From Minwuiaceae bacterium (GTDB lineage Bacteria > Pseudomonadota > Alphaproteobacteria > Minwuiales > Minwuiaceae), in contig JANQEE010000049.1 in NCBI GenBank assembly GCA_028278525.1, positions 124,001 through 188,000 of the forward strand: a stretch of 64,000 bases of DNA, written 5' to 3'. Numbering within the stretch: the stretch's first letter is position 1; each line of letters opens with the position of its first letter. Shown here in pieces: positions 26,599 through 37,848 of the stretch. The notes beneath the pieces were generated by a model, which saw only the letters and a program-made list of their open reading frames with translations, was not told the DNA's origin and did no database searches. A program made the translations under genes and the position numbers.

Positions 26599-27776
26599 TG
26601 GCCGAAGTTCAGATCAAGAACTACACGATGAATTTCGGGCCGCAGCATCCGGCGGCCCACGGCGTGCTGCGTCTGGTCATGGAACTGGACGGCGAGGTCT
26701 GCGACCGGCTCGATCCGCATATCGGCCTGCTGCATCGCGGCACGGAGAAGCTGATCGAACACAAGACCTACCTTCAGGCGATGCCGTATTTCGACCGGCT
26801 CGACTACGTCGCGCCGATGAACCAGGAGCATGCTTTCGTCCTCGCGGTCGAGAAGCTGCTGGGCCTGGAGGTGCCGGAACGCGGCCAATATGTCCGTGTG
26901 CTGTTCGACGAGATCGGCCGGCTGCTGAACCACCTGCTAAACGTCACCACCCAGGCGATGGACGTCGGTGCGATCACTCCGACGCTCTGGGGCTTCGAAG
27001 AGCGCGAGACCCTGATGGAATTCTACGAGGCGGCGTCGGGCGCTAGGCTGCATGCCGCTTATTACCGTCCCGGCGGCGTGCATCAGGATCTGCCGCGTGG
27101 CTTGGACGAGCGGATTCTCGCCTGGTGCGAGCGGTTCCCGCAGGTGATCGACGACATGGAAGGGCTGCTGACGGAGAACCGGATCTTCCGGCAGCGCAAC
27201 GTGGATATCGGCATCGTGTCTACCGAGGATGCGATGGACTGGGGCTTTACCGGGGTCATGCTGCGCGGATGCGGCGTTCCGTGGGACCTGCGCAAATCGC
27301 AGCCCTACGTCGCCTACGAAAAGATGGATTTCGACATCCCCGTCGGCAAGAACGGCGATTGCTTTGATCGCTACCTCTGCCGGATCGAGGAGATGCGGCA
27401 GTCGTTGCGCATCGTCAAGCAATGCTTCGAGGAGATGCCGGACGGCCCGGTTTCCTCCGTCGACCGCAAGATCGTCCCGCCGTCGCGCGGCGAAATGAAA
27501 CAGTCGATGGAAGCGCTGATCCATCATTTCAAACTCTACACCGAAGGGTTCCACGTGCCGGAGGGTGAAGCCTACGCGGCCGTCGAGGCGCCGAAAGGCG
27601 AGTTCGGCGTCTACCTGGTTTCCGACGGCGGCAACAAACCTTACCGCTGCAAGATAAGCGCTCCGGGCTTCCGCCATTTGCAGGCCAGCGACTTCCTGTC
27701 GCGCGGCCACCTGCTGGCGGATACGGTGGCGATTATCGGCAGTCTTGACGTTGTGTTTGGCGAGATCGATCGATGA
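26598..27776 (+). CDS. nuoD: NADH-quinone oxidoreductase subunit D
   Basis: The 49-kDa subunit that forms the quinone site with NuoB. The 392-residue protein has [19 protein letters not shown] with the quinone-site histidine, [20 protein letters not shown] and [12 protein letters not shown] near the N-terminus and ends [13 protein letters not shown], all conserved. It overlaps nuoE by four bases (ATGA). Confidence 0.98.
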   Translation: MAEVQIKNYTMNFGPQHPAAHGVLRLVMELDGEVCDRLDPHIGLLHRGTEKLIEHKTYLQAMPYFDRLDYVAPMNQEHAFVLAVEKLLGLEVPERGQYVRVLFDEIGRLLNHLLNVTTQAMDVGAITPTLWGFEERETLMEFYEAASGARLHAAYYRPGGVHQDLPRGLDERILAWCERFPQVIDDMEGLLTENRIFRQRNVDIGIVSTEDAMDWGFTGVMLRGCGVPWDLRKSQPYVAYEKMDFDIPVGKNGDCFDRYLCRIEEMRQSLRIVKQCFEEMPDGPVSSVDRKIVPPSRGEMKQSMEALIHHFKLYTEGFHVPEGEAYAAVEAPKGEFGVYLVSDGGNKPYRCKISAPGFRHLQASDFLSRGHLLADTVAIIGSLDVVFGEIDR

Positions 27777-28381
27777 CCGAGACGACGCAGGCGGCGGCGT
27801 TCGCGTTTACGCCGGAAAACATGGAACGGGCGAAGCAGCTCATCGCCCGCTATCCGGAGGGCCGGCAGGCGAGCGCCGTTCTGCCGTTGCTGGACGTGGC
27901 CCAGCGGCAGAACGACAACTGGGTGCCGGATGCCGCCATCCGCTATATCGCTGACATGCTGGACATGCCGTACATCCGGGTGATGGAGGTCGCGACCTTC
28001 TACACCATGATCAACCTGGAACCGGTCGGCCAGTTTCACCTGCAACTCTGCCGCACCACGCCCTGCTGGCTGCGCGGTTGCGGCGACCTTCGGCAGGTCA
28101 TCAAGGACAAGCTCGGTATCGGCCACGGCGAGACCACGGCCGACGGCAAATTCTCGATGCTGGAAGTCGAATGCCTCGGCGCCTGCGTCAACGCGCCGGT
28201 CGTGCAGATCAACGACGACTTCTACGAAGACCTCGACAGTGCGTCCTTCGAGAAAGTGCTCGATGCGTTGGCTGCCGGCGAGCGTCCGGCGCATGGCTCG
28301 GTGACCGGGCGGCAGACGTCGGCGCCCGCGACCGGCCTGACGACGCTAACTGACGGTGCGGGGGCTCCTGATGTTGCGTGA
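27773..28381 (+). CDS. nuoE: NADH-quinone oxidoreductase subunit E
   Basis: The 24-kDa subunit of the NADH dehydrogenase module, carrying a 2Fe-2S cluster (N1a). Ligand cysteines are visible in [11 protein letters not shown] and [10 protein letters not shown]. The 202-residue length includes a 40-residue C-terminal extension after the thioredoxin-like domain ([18 protein letters not shown]), seen in other alphaproteobacterial NuoE. It overlaps nuoF by 11 bases. Confidence 0.97.
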   Translation: MTETTQAAAFAFTPENMERAKQLIARYPEGRQASAVLPLLDVAQRQNDNWVPDAAIRYIADMLDMPYIRVMEVATFYTMINLEPVGQFHLQLCRTTPCWLRGCGDLRQVIKDKLGIGHGETTADGKFSMLEVECLGACVNAPVVQINDDFYEDLDSASFEKVLDALAAGERPAHGSVTGRQTSAPATGLTTLTDGAGAPDVA

Positions 28382-29648
28382 CCAGGACAGGATCTTCACC
28401 AATCTCTACGGCATCCATCCGTGGAATCTGGAAGGCGCGCGTAAGCGCGGCGTCTGGAACGGCACCCGCGACCTGATCGCCAAGGGCCCCGACTGGATCG
28501 TCGACCAGGTCAAGGAATCGGGCTTACGCGGCCGTGGCGGCGCAGGCTTCCCGACTGGTCTGAAATGGTCGTTCATGCCGAAGGAATCGGACGGCCGGCC
28601 TTCTTATCTGGTGGTCAATGCCGACGAGTCGGAGCCCGGTACCTGCAAGGACCGGGACATCATGCGCCACGATCCGCACCGGTTGCTGGAAGGCTGCCTC
28701 GTCGCCGGTTTCGCCATGCGCACCCAGGCAACCTACATTTATATCCGGGGCGAGTTCGTCAACGAAGCCCGCGTGTTGGAAGCAGCGATCAAGGAGGCCT
28801 ATGCCGCCGGCTTGATCGGCCGCGATGCCTGCGGCACCGGCTACGATCACGACATCTATCTGCATCGCGGCGCCGGCGCCTACATCTGCGGTGAGGAAAC
28901 CGCGCTGCTCGAAAGCCTGGAAGGCAAGAAGGGCCAGCCGCGCCTGAAGCCGCCGTTCCCGGCGGCCGTCGGGCTCTATGGCTGCCCGTCGACGGTCAAC
29001 AACGTAGAGACGATTGCCGTCGCGCCGGAAATCCTGCGCCGCGGCGCCCCCTGGTTCGCCGGCCTCGGCCGGGAGAACAACGCGGGCACCAAGGTGTTTT
29101 GCATCTCCGGGCACGTCAACGCGCCGTGCAACGTCGAAGAAGAGATGGGCATCCCGCTCAAGGAACTGATCGAGAAGCATGCCGGCGGCGTGCGCGGCGG
29201 CTGGGATAATCTGCTGGCGATCATTCCCGGCGGCTCGTCCGTGCCGGTGCTGCCGAAAACCATCTGCGATACCGTACTGATGGATTTCGATTCGCTGCGC
29301 GAGGTGCGGTCCGGTCTCGGTACCGCGGCGGTGATCGTGATGGACAAATCGACTGATATCGTCGAGGCGATCTGCAACCTCTCGCATTTCTACATGCACG
29401 AATCGTGCGGCCAGTGCACACCATGCCGCGAAGGCACCGGCTGGATGTGGCGGGTGCTGACTCGGATGGTGCAGGGCCGCGCCGATATCGAGGAGATCGA
29501 CACGTTGCTGGATGTCGCCAACCAGGTCGAAGGCCACACCATCTGCGCGCTTGGCGATGCCGCGGCCTGGCCGGTCCAGGGTTTGATCCGGCATTTCCGG
29601 CCGGAGATCGAGCAGCGGATCCTCGACTATAAGCAACGCGCCGCTTGA
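28371..29648 (+). CDS. nuoF: NADH-quinone oxidoreductase subunit F
   Basis: The 51-kDa subunit that binds NADH and FMN and carries cluster N3. The 425-residue protein has the NADH motif [16 protein letters not shown], the FMN motif [20 protein letters not shown] and the 4Fe-4S motif [12 protein letters not shown] plus a later cysteine in [16 protein letters not shown] 28371 ([14 protein letters not shown]) is preferred over a GTG 15 bases earlier. Confidence 0.97.
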   Translation: MLRDQDRIFTNLYGIHPWNLEGARKRGVWNGTRDLIAKGPDWIVDQVKESGLRGRGGAGFPTGLKWSFMPKESDGRPSYLVVNADESEPGTCKDRDIMRHDPHRLLEGCLVAGFAMRTQATYIYIRGEFVNEARVLEAAIKEAYAAGLIGRDACGTGYDHDIYLHRGAGAYICGEETALLESLEGKKGQPRLKPPFPAAVGLYGCPSTVNNVETIAVAPEILRRGAPWFAGLGRENNAGTKVFCISGHVNAPCNVEEEMGIPLKELIEKHAGGVRGGWDNLLAIIPGGSSVPVLPKTICDTVLMDFDSLREVRSGLGTAAVIVMDKSTDIVEAICNLSHFYMHESCGQCTPCREGTGWMWRVLTRMVQGRADIEEIDTLLDVANQVEGHTICALGDAAAWPVQGLIRHFRPEIEQRILDYKQRAA

Positions 29649-29705
29649 CGCGGATGCGGCTTGAGGGGTAACGCCGTGCGAAAAGAAGGTTTCCGGGAGT
29701 AAAAA

Positions 29706-31766
29706 ATGCCCACGCTGACGGTTGACGGGATAGAGGTAACGGTGGAGCCGGGATCCACCGTGCTGCAGGCGTGCGAGGAAGCCGGCAAGGACATTCCGCG
29801 CTTCTGCTATCACGAACGGCTGTCGATCGCGGGCAACTGCCGCATGTGCCTCGTCGAGATGGAGCGGTCGCCGAAGCCGATCGCGTCCTGCGCCATGCCG
29901 GCCGGCGACAACATGGTGATCCACACCAACACGCCGCTGGTCAAGAAGGCCCGCGAAGGGGTGATGGAGTTCCTGCTGATCAACCATCCGCTCGATTGCC
30001 CGATCTGCGATCAGGGCGGCGAGTGCGATCTGCAGGATCAGGCGATGGCGTTCGGCGTCGGCTCCAGCCGCTACGAAGAGAACAAGCGCGCCGTCACCGA
30101 AAAGAACATGGGCCCGTTGATCAAGACGATCATGACCCGCTGCATCCATTGCACCCGTTGCATCCGCTTCGCGGAGGAAGTCGCGGGCGTGGACGCCATC
30201 GGCGCGGTCAACCGCGGCGAACACATGGAAATCACCACGCTGGAGCAGGCCGTCAACTCGGAGCTGTCGGGCAACGTAATCGACCTTTGCCCGGTCGGCG
30301 CATTGACGTCGAAGCCCTATGCCTTCACCGCCCGGTCCTGGGAACTGACCAAGACGGAATCGGTCGATGCGATGGACGCCGTCGGCTCCAACGTCCGGGT
30401 CGATGCCCGCGGGCCGGAGGTCATGCGCATCCTGCCCCGCCTGCATGAGGACGTGAACGAGGAATGGATCTCCGACAAGACCCGCTTCGCCTATGACGGG
30501 TTGCGCCGGCAGCGCCTGGATACTCCGTATCTCCGCCGCGACGGCAAATTGCAGCCGGCCACCTGGCAGGAAGCTTTCGCCGCCATTGCCGAAAAGGTGA
30601 AGGCGAGCGACCCGCAGCGGATCGCGGCGCTGGCCGGCGACATGGCCTGCGCCGAATCCATGCTGGCGCTGAAGGATCTGTTCGGCCGCATCGGCTCGCC
30701 GCATATGGATTGCCGTCAGGACGGCGCGGCGCTGGACCCGTCCTGTCGCGCCTCTTACCTGTTCAACACCACCATCGCCGGGATCGAGGATGCGGACGCG
30801 CTGCTGCTGATCGGCGCCAACCCGCGCTGGGAAGCGGCGATTATCAACGCCCGCATCCGCAAGCGCTGGCTCGCCGGCGGCATCGATATCGGCTTGATCG
30901 GCCCGCAGGTCGATCTGACCTACCGCTACGAGCATCTCGGCGCCGGGCCGCAGACTTTGTCCGAAATCGCCTCCGGATCGCATCCGTTCACTGCAAAACT
31001 CAGGGCCGCCGAACGGCCGATGCTGATCCTCGGCATGGGTGCGCTGGCTAGGCCTGACGGCGCCGCGGTGCTGGGCGCCGCCCGGTCGGTGGCGGAAGCG
31101 ACCGGCATGGTCGGTGACGGCTGGAACGGTTTCAACGTCCTGCACACGGCCGCTGCGCGAGTCGCCGGCATGGACCTCGGCTTCCTGCCGGGCGAGGGCG
31201 GCCGCGACATTGCCGGTATCATCGGCGGCGCGTCGAGCGGCGATATCGACATGGTATATCTGCTCGGCGTCGACGAAATCGACATGGATCTGTTGGGCGA
31301 CGCCTTCGTGGTCTACCAGGGCAGCCATGGCGATGCCGCGGCGCACCGCGCCGACGTCGTCCTGCCGGGTGCCGCCTACACCGAGAAAAACGCGACCTGG
31401 GTCAACACCGAAGGCCGGGTGCAGCTCGGCCGCCGGTCGATCTTCCCGCCGGGCGACGCTCGGGAAGACTGGACGATCATCAGAGCCCTGTCCGACGTGC
31501 TCGATTGCACGCTGCCGTACGACTCCCTCGGTGCCCTACGCAAGCACATGCTGGAGGTCGCGCCGCATTTCGCCCGGATCGACGAGCCCGCGGCCGTCGA
31601 ATGGGGTCAGTTCGGCGGCGCGGGCGTGATGGATCAGGTGCCGTTCAACTATCTGATCGAAGACTTCTACCTGACCAACCCCATCGCCCGCGCCAGTCAG
31701 GTGATGGCGGAATGCAGCGCGTTGTTCGTCGGTAGTGGCGCGGAAGCGACGGGCACCCATGGTTGA
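29706..31766 (+). CDS. nuoG: NADH-quinone oxidoreductase subunit G
   Basis: The 75-kDa subunit (686 residues) with the N-terminal iron-sulfur chain and a molybdopterin-oxidoreductase-like remainder. The ligands are in [20 protein letters not shown] (2Fe-2S), [18 protein letters not shown] (with the His-Cys3 region before it) and [17 protein letters not shown]. The C-terminal half has the degenerate fold without cofactor, as usual. GGGAG lies before ATG 29706, and its end overlaps the nuoH start by eight bases. Confidence 0.97.
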   Translation: MPTLTVDGIEVTVEPGSTVLQACEEAGKDIPRFCYHERLSIAGNCRMCLVEMERSPKPIASCAMPAGDNMVIHTNTPLVKKAREGVMEFLLINHPLDCPICDQGGECDLQDQAMAFGVGSSRYEENKRAVTEKNMGPLIKTIMTRCIHCTRCIRFAEEVAGVDAIGAVNRGEHMEITTLEQAVNSELSGNVIDLCPVGALTSKPYAFTARSWELTKTESVDAMDAVGSNVRVDARGPEVMRILPRLHEDVNEEWISDKTRFAYDGLRRQRLDTPYLRRDGKLQPATWQEAFAAIAEKVKASDPQRIAALAGDMACAESMLALKDLFGRIGSPHMDCRQDGAALDPSCRASYLFNTTIAGIEDADALLLIGANPRWEAAIINARIRKRWLAGGIDIGLIGPQVDLTYRYEHLGAGPQTLSEIASGSHPFTAKLRAAERPMLILGMGALARPDGAAVLGAARSVAEATGMVGDGWNGFNVLHTAAARVAGMDLGFLPGEGGRDIAGIIGGASSGDIDMVYLLGVDEIDMDLLGDAFVVYQGSHGDAAAHRADVVLPGAAYTEKNATWVNTEGRVQLGRRSIFPPGDAREDWTIIRALSDVLDCTLPYDSLGALRKHMLEVAPHFARIDEPAAVEWGQFGGAGVMDQVPFNYLIEDFYLTNPIARASQVMAECSALFVGSGAEATGTHG

Positions 31767-32769
31767 GTTCTTCTGGGCCTATGTCTGGCCGCTGATCATC
31801 ATCGTGCTGCAGATCCTCGCGATCGTCCTTCCTCTATTGCTGGCAATGGCTTATCTGACCTTGTTCGAGCGTAAGGTGATGGCCGGCATGCAGCTTCGCG
31901 TGGGGCCCAACGTGGTCGGTCCGTTCGGCCTGCTGCAGCCCATCGCGGACGGCGTAAAGCTGTTCTTCAAAGAGACCGTCATCCCGACCGGCGCCAACAA
32001 GGTCGTCTTCCTGATCGCGCCGATGATCACCTTCATCCTGGCGCTGGTCGCCTGGGCGGTCATTCCCTTCGCCGAGGGCTGGGTGCTGGCCGATATCAAT
32101 GTCGGCATCCTCTACCTGTTCGCGATCTCCTCGCTCGGCGTTTACGGCATCGTCATGGCGGGCTGGGCGTCCAACTCGCGCTATGCCTTTCTCGGCGCGC
32201 TGCGCTCGGCGGCGCAGATGGTGTCCTACGAAGTGTCGATCGGCTTCGTCATCATCACCGTGCTGCTCTGCGTCGGCTCGCTCAACCTGACCGACATCGT
32301 GCTGGCCCAGAAGACGGTGTGGTTCGCCATACCCCTGTTTCCGATGTTCGTGGTCTTCTTCATTTCCGCGCTGGCGGAAACCAACCGGCATCCGTTCGAT
32401 CTGCCGGAGGCGGAAGCGGAACTGGTCGCCGGCTATCAGGTCGAATATTCGTCGATGGCGTTCGCGCTGTTCTTCCTCGGCGAATACATCAACATGATCC
32501 TGATGAGCGGCATGACCGTGGTGCTGTTCCTCGGCGGCTGGCTGCCGCCGTTCGACATCGCGCCGTTCAACTGGATTCCGGGACCGATCTGGTTCGCGCT
32601 GAAGATCGCCTTCTTACTGTTTGTGTTTGTCTGGGTGCGCGCGACGTTCCCGCGCTACCGCTACGATCAATTGATGCGGCTCGGCTGGAAGGTGTTCCTG
32701 CCGCTGTCGCTGTTCTGGGTGGCCGCCACGGCGGGCGTCCTTGTGATGTTCGATTGGGTTCCGAATTAG
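31759..32769 (+). CDS. nuoH: NADH-quinone oxidoreductase subunit H
   Basis: Membrane subunit that closes the quinone chamber. The 336-residue protein has about eight membrane helices and the conserved loops [39 protein letters not shown] and [20 protein letters not shown] with the acidic residues of the E-channel. ATG 31759 ([10 protein letters not shown]) lies in the last codons of nuoG. Confidence 0.98.
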   Translation: MVEFFWAYVWPLIIIVLQILAIVLPLLLAMAYLTLFERKVMAGMQLRVGPNVVGPFGLLQPIADGVKLFFKETVIPTGANKVVFLIAPMITFILALVAWAVIPFAEGWVLADINVGILYLFAISSLGVYGIVMAGWASNSRYAFLGALRSAAQMVSYEVSIGFVIITVLLCVGSLNLTDIVLAQKTVWFAIPLFPMFVVFFISALAETNRHPFDLPEAEAELVAGYQVEYSSMAFALFFLGEYINMILMSGMTVVLFLGGWLPPFDIAPFNWIPGPIWFALKIAFLLFVFVWVRATFPRYRYDQLMRLGWKVFLPLSLFWVAATAGVLVMFDWVPN

Positions 32770-32848
32770 GCGGAACCCGGGTGTAGGACTTGTGTTTGGC
32801 CGGCGACGCCGTAAGGTACGCCGCGTCTAGACCGGGGCAGGTTGAAAC

Positions 32849-33337
32849 ATGGCTTTTATGGACCGCAGTGCGCGCACCATTTTCCTGGCCGAGTTGGTTC
32901 AGGGCATGGCGCTGACGTTCAGCTACATGTTCAAGAAGAAAGCGACGGTGAACTACCCGTTCGAGAAAGGCCGCCTGAGCCCGCGGTTCCGTGGCGAGCA
33001 TGCGCTGCGCCGCTACCCGACCGGCGAGGAGCGCTGCATCGCCTGCAAATTGTGCGAGGCGATCTGCCCGGCGCTGGCGATTACCATCGAGGCCGAACCG
33101 CGCGAGGACGGCAGCCGCCGCACCACGCGCTACGACATCGATATGACCAAATGCATCTATTGCGGATTCTGCCAGGAGGCCTGTCCCGTCGACGCCATCG
33201 TCGAAGGTCCGAACTTCGAGTTTGCGACCGAGACCCGCGAAGAGCTTTTCTACGACAAGGAAAAGCTGCTCGCGAACGGCGACCGGTGGGAACGGGAGAT
33301 CGCGGCGAACCTCGCGCAGGATGCGCCCTACCGCTGA
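32849..33337 (+). CDS. nuoI: NADH-quinone oxidoreductase subunit I
   Basis: The 23-kDa ferredoxin-like subunit carrying two 4Fe-4S clusters (N6a and N6b). The motifs are [17 protein letters not shown] and [20 protein letters not shown]. Its 162 residues and the N-terminal amphipathic segment ([20 protein letters not shown]) are normal for the family. A 79-base gap precedes it. Confidence 0.98.
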   Translation: MAFMDRSARTIFLAELVQGMALTFSYMFKKKATVNYPFEKGRLSPRFRGEHALRRYPTGEERCIACKLCEAICPALAITIEAEPREDGSRRTTRYDIDMTKCIYCGFCQEACPVDAIVEGPNFEFATETREELFYDKEKLLANGDRWEREIAANLAQDAPYR

Positions 33338-33410
33338 TCCCGGCGGCAGGTTCATCGAACGAAGCGGACGAAAGCGTTATGCGTAAAGGTTGCCGGCCCG
33401 GAGATATGCG

Positions 33411-34025
33411 ATGATCGTCGCGTCGCTCGCCTTCTATCTGTTTGCCGCTATGACCGTCGCCAGCGGCGTCATGGTGATCTCCGCGCGCAACCCGGTCCAT
33501 TCCGTCCTGTTTCTTATCCTGGCCTTCTTCAATTCCGCCGGCCTGTTCGTGCTGATGGGCGCCGAGTTCCTGGCGATGATCCTGGTCATCGTCTATGTCG
33601 GCGCAGTCGCCGTGCTGTTCCTGTTCGTCGTGATGATGCTGGACATCAACTTTGTCGAACTGCGCGAAGGTTTTCTGCAGTACTTGCCCATTGGCGGCAT
33701 CATCGGCTTGATCCTGCTGGTCGAGTTGATAATGGTGATCGGCGCCTGGGCTTTCGCGCCGGAGGCCGCCGGCGTCGCCGCGGCGCCGACGCCGCCGATC
33801 GAAAGCGTGACGAATACGGAAGCGCTCGGCGCGCTGATCTACACCCGGTATATCTACCTGTTCCAGGGCGCCGGACTGATCCTGCTGATTGCCATGATCG
33901 GCGCGATCGTGCTGACCTTGCGTCAGCGCGAAGGCGTCCGCCGGCAGGATATATCTCGGCAGAACACCCGGCCGCGCTCCGCGTCCGTCGAAATCAAAAA
34001 AGTACAGCCCGGTCAGGGCATTTAG
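33411..34025 (+). CDS. nuoJ: NADH-quinone oxidoreductase subunit J
   Basis: Membrane subunit of about five helices (204 residues). The broken helix region [20 protein letters not shown], with the pi-bulge glycine, is the family hallmark. The C-terminal 30 residues are a basic, soluble tail ([19 protein letters not shown]). ATG 33411 ([13 protein letters not shown]) is chosen. Confidence 0.96.
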   Translation: MIVASLAFYLFAAMTVASGVMVISARNPVHSVLFLILAFFNSAGLFVLMGAEFLAMILVIVYVGAVAVLFLFVVMMLDINFVELREGFLQYLPIGGIIGLILLVELIMVIGAWAFAPEAAGVAAAPTPPIESVTNTEALGALIYTRYIYLFQGAGLILLIAMIGAIVLTLRQREGVRRQDISRQNTRPRSASVEIKKVQPGQGI

Positions 34026-34044
34026 GGAAGGGGGCTCGAAACCG

Positions 34045-34356
34045 GTGTTGGAAATCGGCCTTTCGCATTACCTGACCGTGGCGGCGATCCTGTTCACGCT
34101 CGGCATCTTCGGCATCTTCCTGAACCGCAAGAACGTCATCATCATTCTGATGTCGGTCGAACTGATGCTGCTCGCCGTGAACATCAACCTCGTCGCGTTC
34201 TCCACCCATTTGCAGGACCTGGTCGGCCAGGTCTTCGCCATGTTCGTGCTGACCGTCGCCGCCGGGGAGGCGGCCATCGGACTCGCCATTCTGGTCGTTT
34301 ATTTCCGTAACCGCGGCACCATCGCGGTCGAAGACATCAATCTGATGAAGGGCTGA
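34045..34356 (+). CDS. nuoK: NADH-quinone oxidoreductase subunit K
   Basis: A 103-residue, three-helix membrane subunit related to MrpC. Conserved parts are [38 protein letters not shown] with the channel glutamate, and [20 protein letters not shown] with the second. The GTG start follows AGGGAAGGGGG. Confidence 0.97.
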   Translation: MLEIGLSHYLTVAAILFTLGIFGIFLNRKNVIIILMSVELMLLAVNINLVAFSTHLQDLVGQVFAMFVLTVAAGEAAIGLAILVVYFRNRGTIAVEDINLMKG

Positions 34357-34365
34357 GCCGGCCTC

Positions 34366-36306
34366 ATGACTTACGCGCTGATCGTATTGTTGCCGTTGCT
34401 CGGCGCCATTCTGGCCGGCTTCTTCGGCGCTTGGCTGAAGGACCGCGGCGCGCAGATCGTCACCTGCGGCCTGCTGGTGATCAGCGCGCTCCTGTCGTGG
34501 CTCGCCTTCGTCGAGGTTATCTACGGCGACGGCCCTGTCACCGTGGTGCTGTTCTCCTGGATCGTCTCCGGCGATTTCGACGTTTCCTGGGCGCTTCGGA
34601 TTGACCAACTGACCGCGGTCATGCTGATCGTGGTGACCAACGTCTCGGCGCTCGTGCATATCTATTCGGTCGGCTACATGGCGCACGATCCGTCGATCCC
34701 GCGATTCATGTCGTACCTGTCGCTGTTCACCTTCGCCATGCTGGCCCTGGTTACCGCCGACAACTTCGTGCAGCTCTATTTCGGCTGGGAGGGCGTCGGC
34801 CTCGCCTCCTACCTGCTGATCGGCTTCTGGTATGATCGACCTAGCGCCAACGCCGCCGCGATCAAGGCCTTTGTCGTCAACCGGGTCGGCGATTTCGGCT
34901 TCGCGCTTGGCATCATGGGTATCTTCCTGGTGTTCGGCACGGTGCAGATGGACCCGGTCTTTGCGGCAGCGCCCGACTTCGCGGGCAAGACCTTCAACTT
35001 CCTCGGCTACGAAGTCGATATCCTGACGACGATCTGCCTGCTGCTGTTCCTCGGCGCCATGGGCAAGTCGGCGCAGCTTGGCCTGCACACTTGGCTGCCG
35101 GACGCCATGGAAGGCCCGACCCCGGTCTCGGCGCTGATCCACGCCGCCACCATGGTGACGGCCGGCGTGTTCATGCTGGCGCGCTGCTCGCCGATTTTCG
35201 AGTATGCGCCGATTGCGCTCGCCGTTGTCACCATCGTCGGCGCGTCCACGGCATTCTTCGCCGCGACTGTCGGCCTGGTGCAAAACGACATCAAGCGGGT
35301 TATCGCCTATTCGACCTGTTCGCAGCTCGGCTACATGTTCTTCGCCATTGGCGTCTCGGCCTATCCGGCGGCGATCTTCCACCTGTTCACCCACGCTTTC
35401 TTCAAGGCGCTGTTGTTCCTCGGCTCCGGCTCGGTCATCCACGCCGTCTCCGACGAGCAGGACATGCGCAAGATGGGCGGCCTCTGGCGCCACATCAAGG
35501 CGACCTACGTTCTGATGTGGATCGGTTCGCTGGCCCTGGCCGGCGTGCCGTTCTTCGCTGGCTACTACTCCAAGGACATGATCCTGGAGGCGTCATGGGC
35601 CGCCGGCACCGGCTTTGGCGAGTACGCCTATTACCTCGGCATCGCGGCGGCGGTGATGACCGCGTTCTACTCCTGGCGTCTGCTGTTCATGACCTTCCAT
35701 GGCGAACCCCGGGCCGACGAACAGGTGATGAGCCACGTGCATGAATCGCCCATGGTGATGCTGATCCCGCTGGTCCTGCTGGCCATCGGCGCCGTGTTCT
35801 CGGGGATAGCGTTCTCGGGCGCCATGATCGGCCACCACTGGCACGATTTCTGGGGCGACTCGATCTTCGTCCTCGATACCAACATCGCAATGGACACGGC
35901 CCACGACGTGCCGGGCTGGGTCAAGATGTTGCCCATCGCGGCCGGTCTCATCGGCATCCTGATCGCCTATCAGTTCTACATCCGGCGCACCGACCTGCCG
36001 GCCGCCTTCGCCCGCATGCACGAGCCGCTGTACAAGTTTCTGCTGAACAAGTGGTACTTCGACGAGCTCTACGACCTGATCTTCGTCCGCCCCGCGAAAT
36101 GGCTCGGCTGGATCCTCTGGAAGGGCGGCGACGGTCGCATCATCGACGGCTTCGGGCCGGACGGCATCTCTGGCGTTGTGCTAAGGATGGCCAAGCGCGC
36201 AACGACGTTGCAGACCGGCTACGTATACCACTACGCCTTCGCCATGCTGATCGGCGTGGCCGCGCTGGTGACCTATTACCTCTATCTCAGCGTCGGAGGG
36301 CAGTAA
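34366..36306 (+). CDS. nuoL: NADH-quinone oxidoreductase subunit L
   Basis: The distal antiporter-like proton-pumping subunit (646 residues) with the long lateral helix at its C-terminus. Conserved segments are YFGWEGVGLASYLLIGFWYD with the channel glutamate, LHTWLPDAMEGPTPVSALIH with the key loop, and DIKRVIAYSTCSQLGYMF. It starts nine bases after nuoK. Confidence 0.98.
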   Translation: MTYALIVLLPLLGAILAGFFGAWLKDRGAQIVTCGLLVISALLSWLAFVEVIYGDGPVTVVLFSWIVSGDFDVSWALRIDQLTAVMLIVVTNVSALVHIYSVGYMAHDPSIPRFMSYLSLFTFAMLALVTADNFVQLYFGWEGVGLASYLLIGFWYDRPSANAAAIKAFVVNRVGDFGFALGIMGIFLVFGTVQMDPVFAAAPDFAGKTFNFLGYEVDILTTICLLLFLGAMGKSAQLGLHTWLPDAMEGPTPVSALIHAATMVTAGVFMLARCSPIFEYAPIALAVVTIVGASTAFFAATVGLVQNDIKRVIAYSTCSQLGYMFFAIGVSAYPAAIFHLFTHAFFKALLFLGSGSVIHAVSDEQDMRKMGGLWRHIKATYVLMWIGSLALAGVPFFAGYYSKDMILEASWAAGTGFGEYAYYLGIAAAVMTAFYSWRLLFMTFHGEPRADEQVMSHVHESPMVMLIPLVLLAIGAVFSGIAFSGAMIGHHWHDFWGDSIFVLDTNIAMDTAHDVPGWVKMLPIAAGLIGILIAYQFYIRRTDLPAAFARMHEPLYKFLLNKWYFDELYDLIFVRPAKWLGWILWKGGDGRIIDGFGPDGISGVVLRMAKRATTLQTGYVYHYAFAMLIGVAALVTYYLYLSVGGQ

Positions 36307-36309
36307 GCC

Positions 36310-37833
36310 ATGGGTGACTGGCCGCTCCTCTCGATCGTCACATTCCTGCCGCTTGTCGGCGCGATCTTCATTTTCCTGATCCGCGGCGAGGAAGAACTGG
36401 TCGCGCGCAACGCCCGCAACGTCGCGCTCTGGACCACGGTGATCACCTTCGCCATTTCGCTGCTGATCTGGATCAACTTCGACAATTCGACGGCGCAGTT
36501 CCAGTTCGTGGAGCAGGGGACCTGGATCGGCGCCGGCATCAACTACCACATGGGCGTCGACGGCATATCCATGCTGTTCGTCATCCTCACAACTCTGCTG
36601 ATGCCGCTTTGCATCCTCGCCAGTTGGGAATCCATCACCGTCCGGGTGAAGGAATACATGATCGCCTTCCTGGTCATGGAAACCCTGATGATCGGCGTGT
36701 TCTGCGCTCTCGACCTGGTGCTGTTCTACCTGTTCTTCGAGGGCGGCCTGATCCCGATGTTCCTGATCATCGGCGTTTGGGGCGGCGCGCGGAAGATCTA
36801 CGCCAGCTTCAAGTTCTTCCTGTTCACGCTGCTCGGCTCGGTGCTGATGCTGATCGCGCTGCTCTACATGTACGTGGACGCGGGCACCACCGACATCCCG
36901 ACCCTGATGAGCCACAACTTCGATCCCGAGGTGCAGAAGTGGCTCTGGCTCGCTTTCTTCGCCTCATTCGCGGTGAAGATGCCGATGTGGCCGGTGCACA
37001 CCTGGCTGCCGGATGCGCACGTGGAGGCGCCGACGGCGGGCTCCGTCATCCTGGCCGGCGTGCTGCTGAAGATGGGCGGTTACGGCTTCCTGCGTTTCTC
37101 CCTGCCGATGTTCCCGGTCGGCTCGGAAGTGTTCGCCAACCTCGTCTTCACCCTCAGCATCGTCGCCATTATCTACACCTCGCTGGTCGCCCTGATGCAG
37201 GAGGATATGAAGAAGCTGATCGCCTATTCCTCCGTCGCCCATATGGGCTTCGTGACCGTCGGCATCTTCACCTTCACCGACCAGGGCGTCACCGGCAGCA
37301 TTGTCCAGATGCTGAGCCACGGTCTGGTCTCCGGCGCCCTGTTCCTCTGCGTCGGCGTCATCTACGACCGGCTGCACACGCGGGAGATTGCGCGCTACGG
37401 CGGCTTGGTTCACAACATGCCGCGCTACGCCTTTTTCTTCATGGTCTTCACCATGGCTTCGGTCGGCCTGCCGGGGACCTCCGGCTTCGTCGGCGAGTTC
37501 CTCACCCTGGTCGGCGCCTTCAAGGTGAATACCTGGGTCGCCGCTTTGGCCACGACCGGCATCATCCTCGGCGCCGCCTATTCGCTCTGGCTCTACCGGC
37601 GCGTGGTGTTCGGCCAACTGGTCAAGGAAGACCTCAAAGGCATGCTGGATTGCAATCGCCGCGAAATCCTGATTTTTGCGCCGCTGGTCGTCGGTGTCTT
37701 CTGGATGGGCATTTACCCGGCGCCGTTCCTCGAGGTGGTCGAGGTATCGGTGGCCAATCTGGTCGAGCAGCACGAGGCTGCCCTGGAAGCGGCGCGGCAA
37801 ACCATGACCGCCGCGGCCCAGGTCGGCAACTAA
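36310..37833 (+). CDS. nuoM: NADH-quinone oxidoreductase subunit M
   Basis: The second antiporter-like pump (507 residues, about 14 helices). Signature segments are [20 protein letters not shown] with the conserved glutamate, [20 protein letters not shown] with the discontinuous-helix loop, and [20 protein letters not shown]. It starts three bases after nuoL stops. Confidence 0.98.
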   Translation: MGDWPLLSIVTFLPLVGAIFIFLIRGEEELVARNARNVALWTTVITFAISLLIWINFDNSTAQFQFVEQGTWIGAGINYHMGVDGISMLFVILTTLLMPLCILASWESITVRVKEYMIAFLVMETLMIGVFCALDLVLFYLFFEGGLIPMFLIIGVWGGARKIYASFKFFLFTLLGSVLMLIALLYMYVDAGTTDIPTLMSHNFDPEVQKWLWLAFFASFAVKMPMWPVHTWLPDAHVEAPTAGSVILAGVLLKMGGYGFLRFSLPMFPVGSEVFANLVFTLSIVAIIYTSLVALMQEDMKKLIAYSSVAHMGFVTVGIFTFTDQGVTGSIVQMLSHGLVSGALFLCVGVIYDRLHTREIARYGGLVHNMPRYAFFFMVFTMASVGLPGTSGFVGEFLTLVGAFKVNTWVAALATTGIILGAAYSLWLYRRVVFGQLVKEDLKGMLDCNRREILIFAPLVVGVFWMGIYPAPFLEVVEVSVANLVEQHEAALEAARQTMTAAAQVGN

Positions 37834-37848
37834 GCGGGAGCCCGGATC

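Noticed and set aside
28524-31346. A 940-codon open frame on the minus strand
   Set aside because: It is wholly antisense to nuoF and nuoG, whose iron-sulfur and nucleotide motifs are intact. Long antisense frames are expected from GC-rich third positions.
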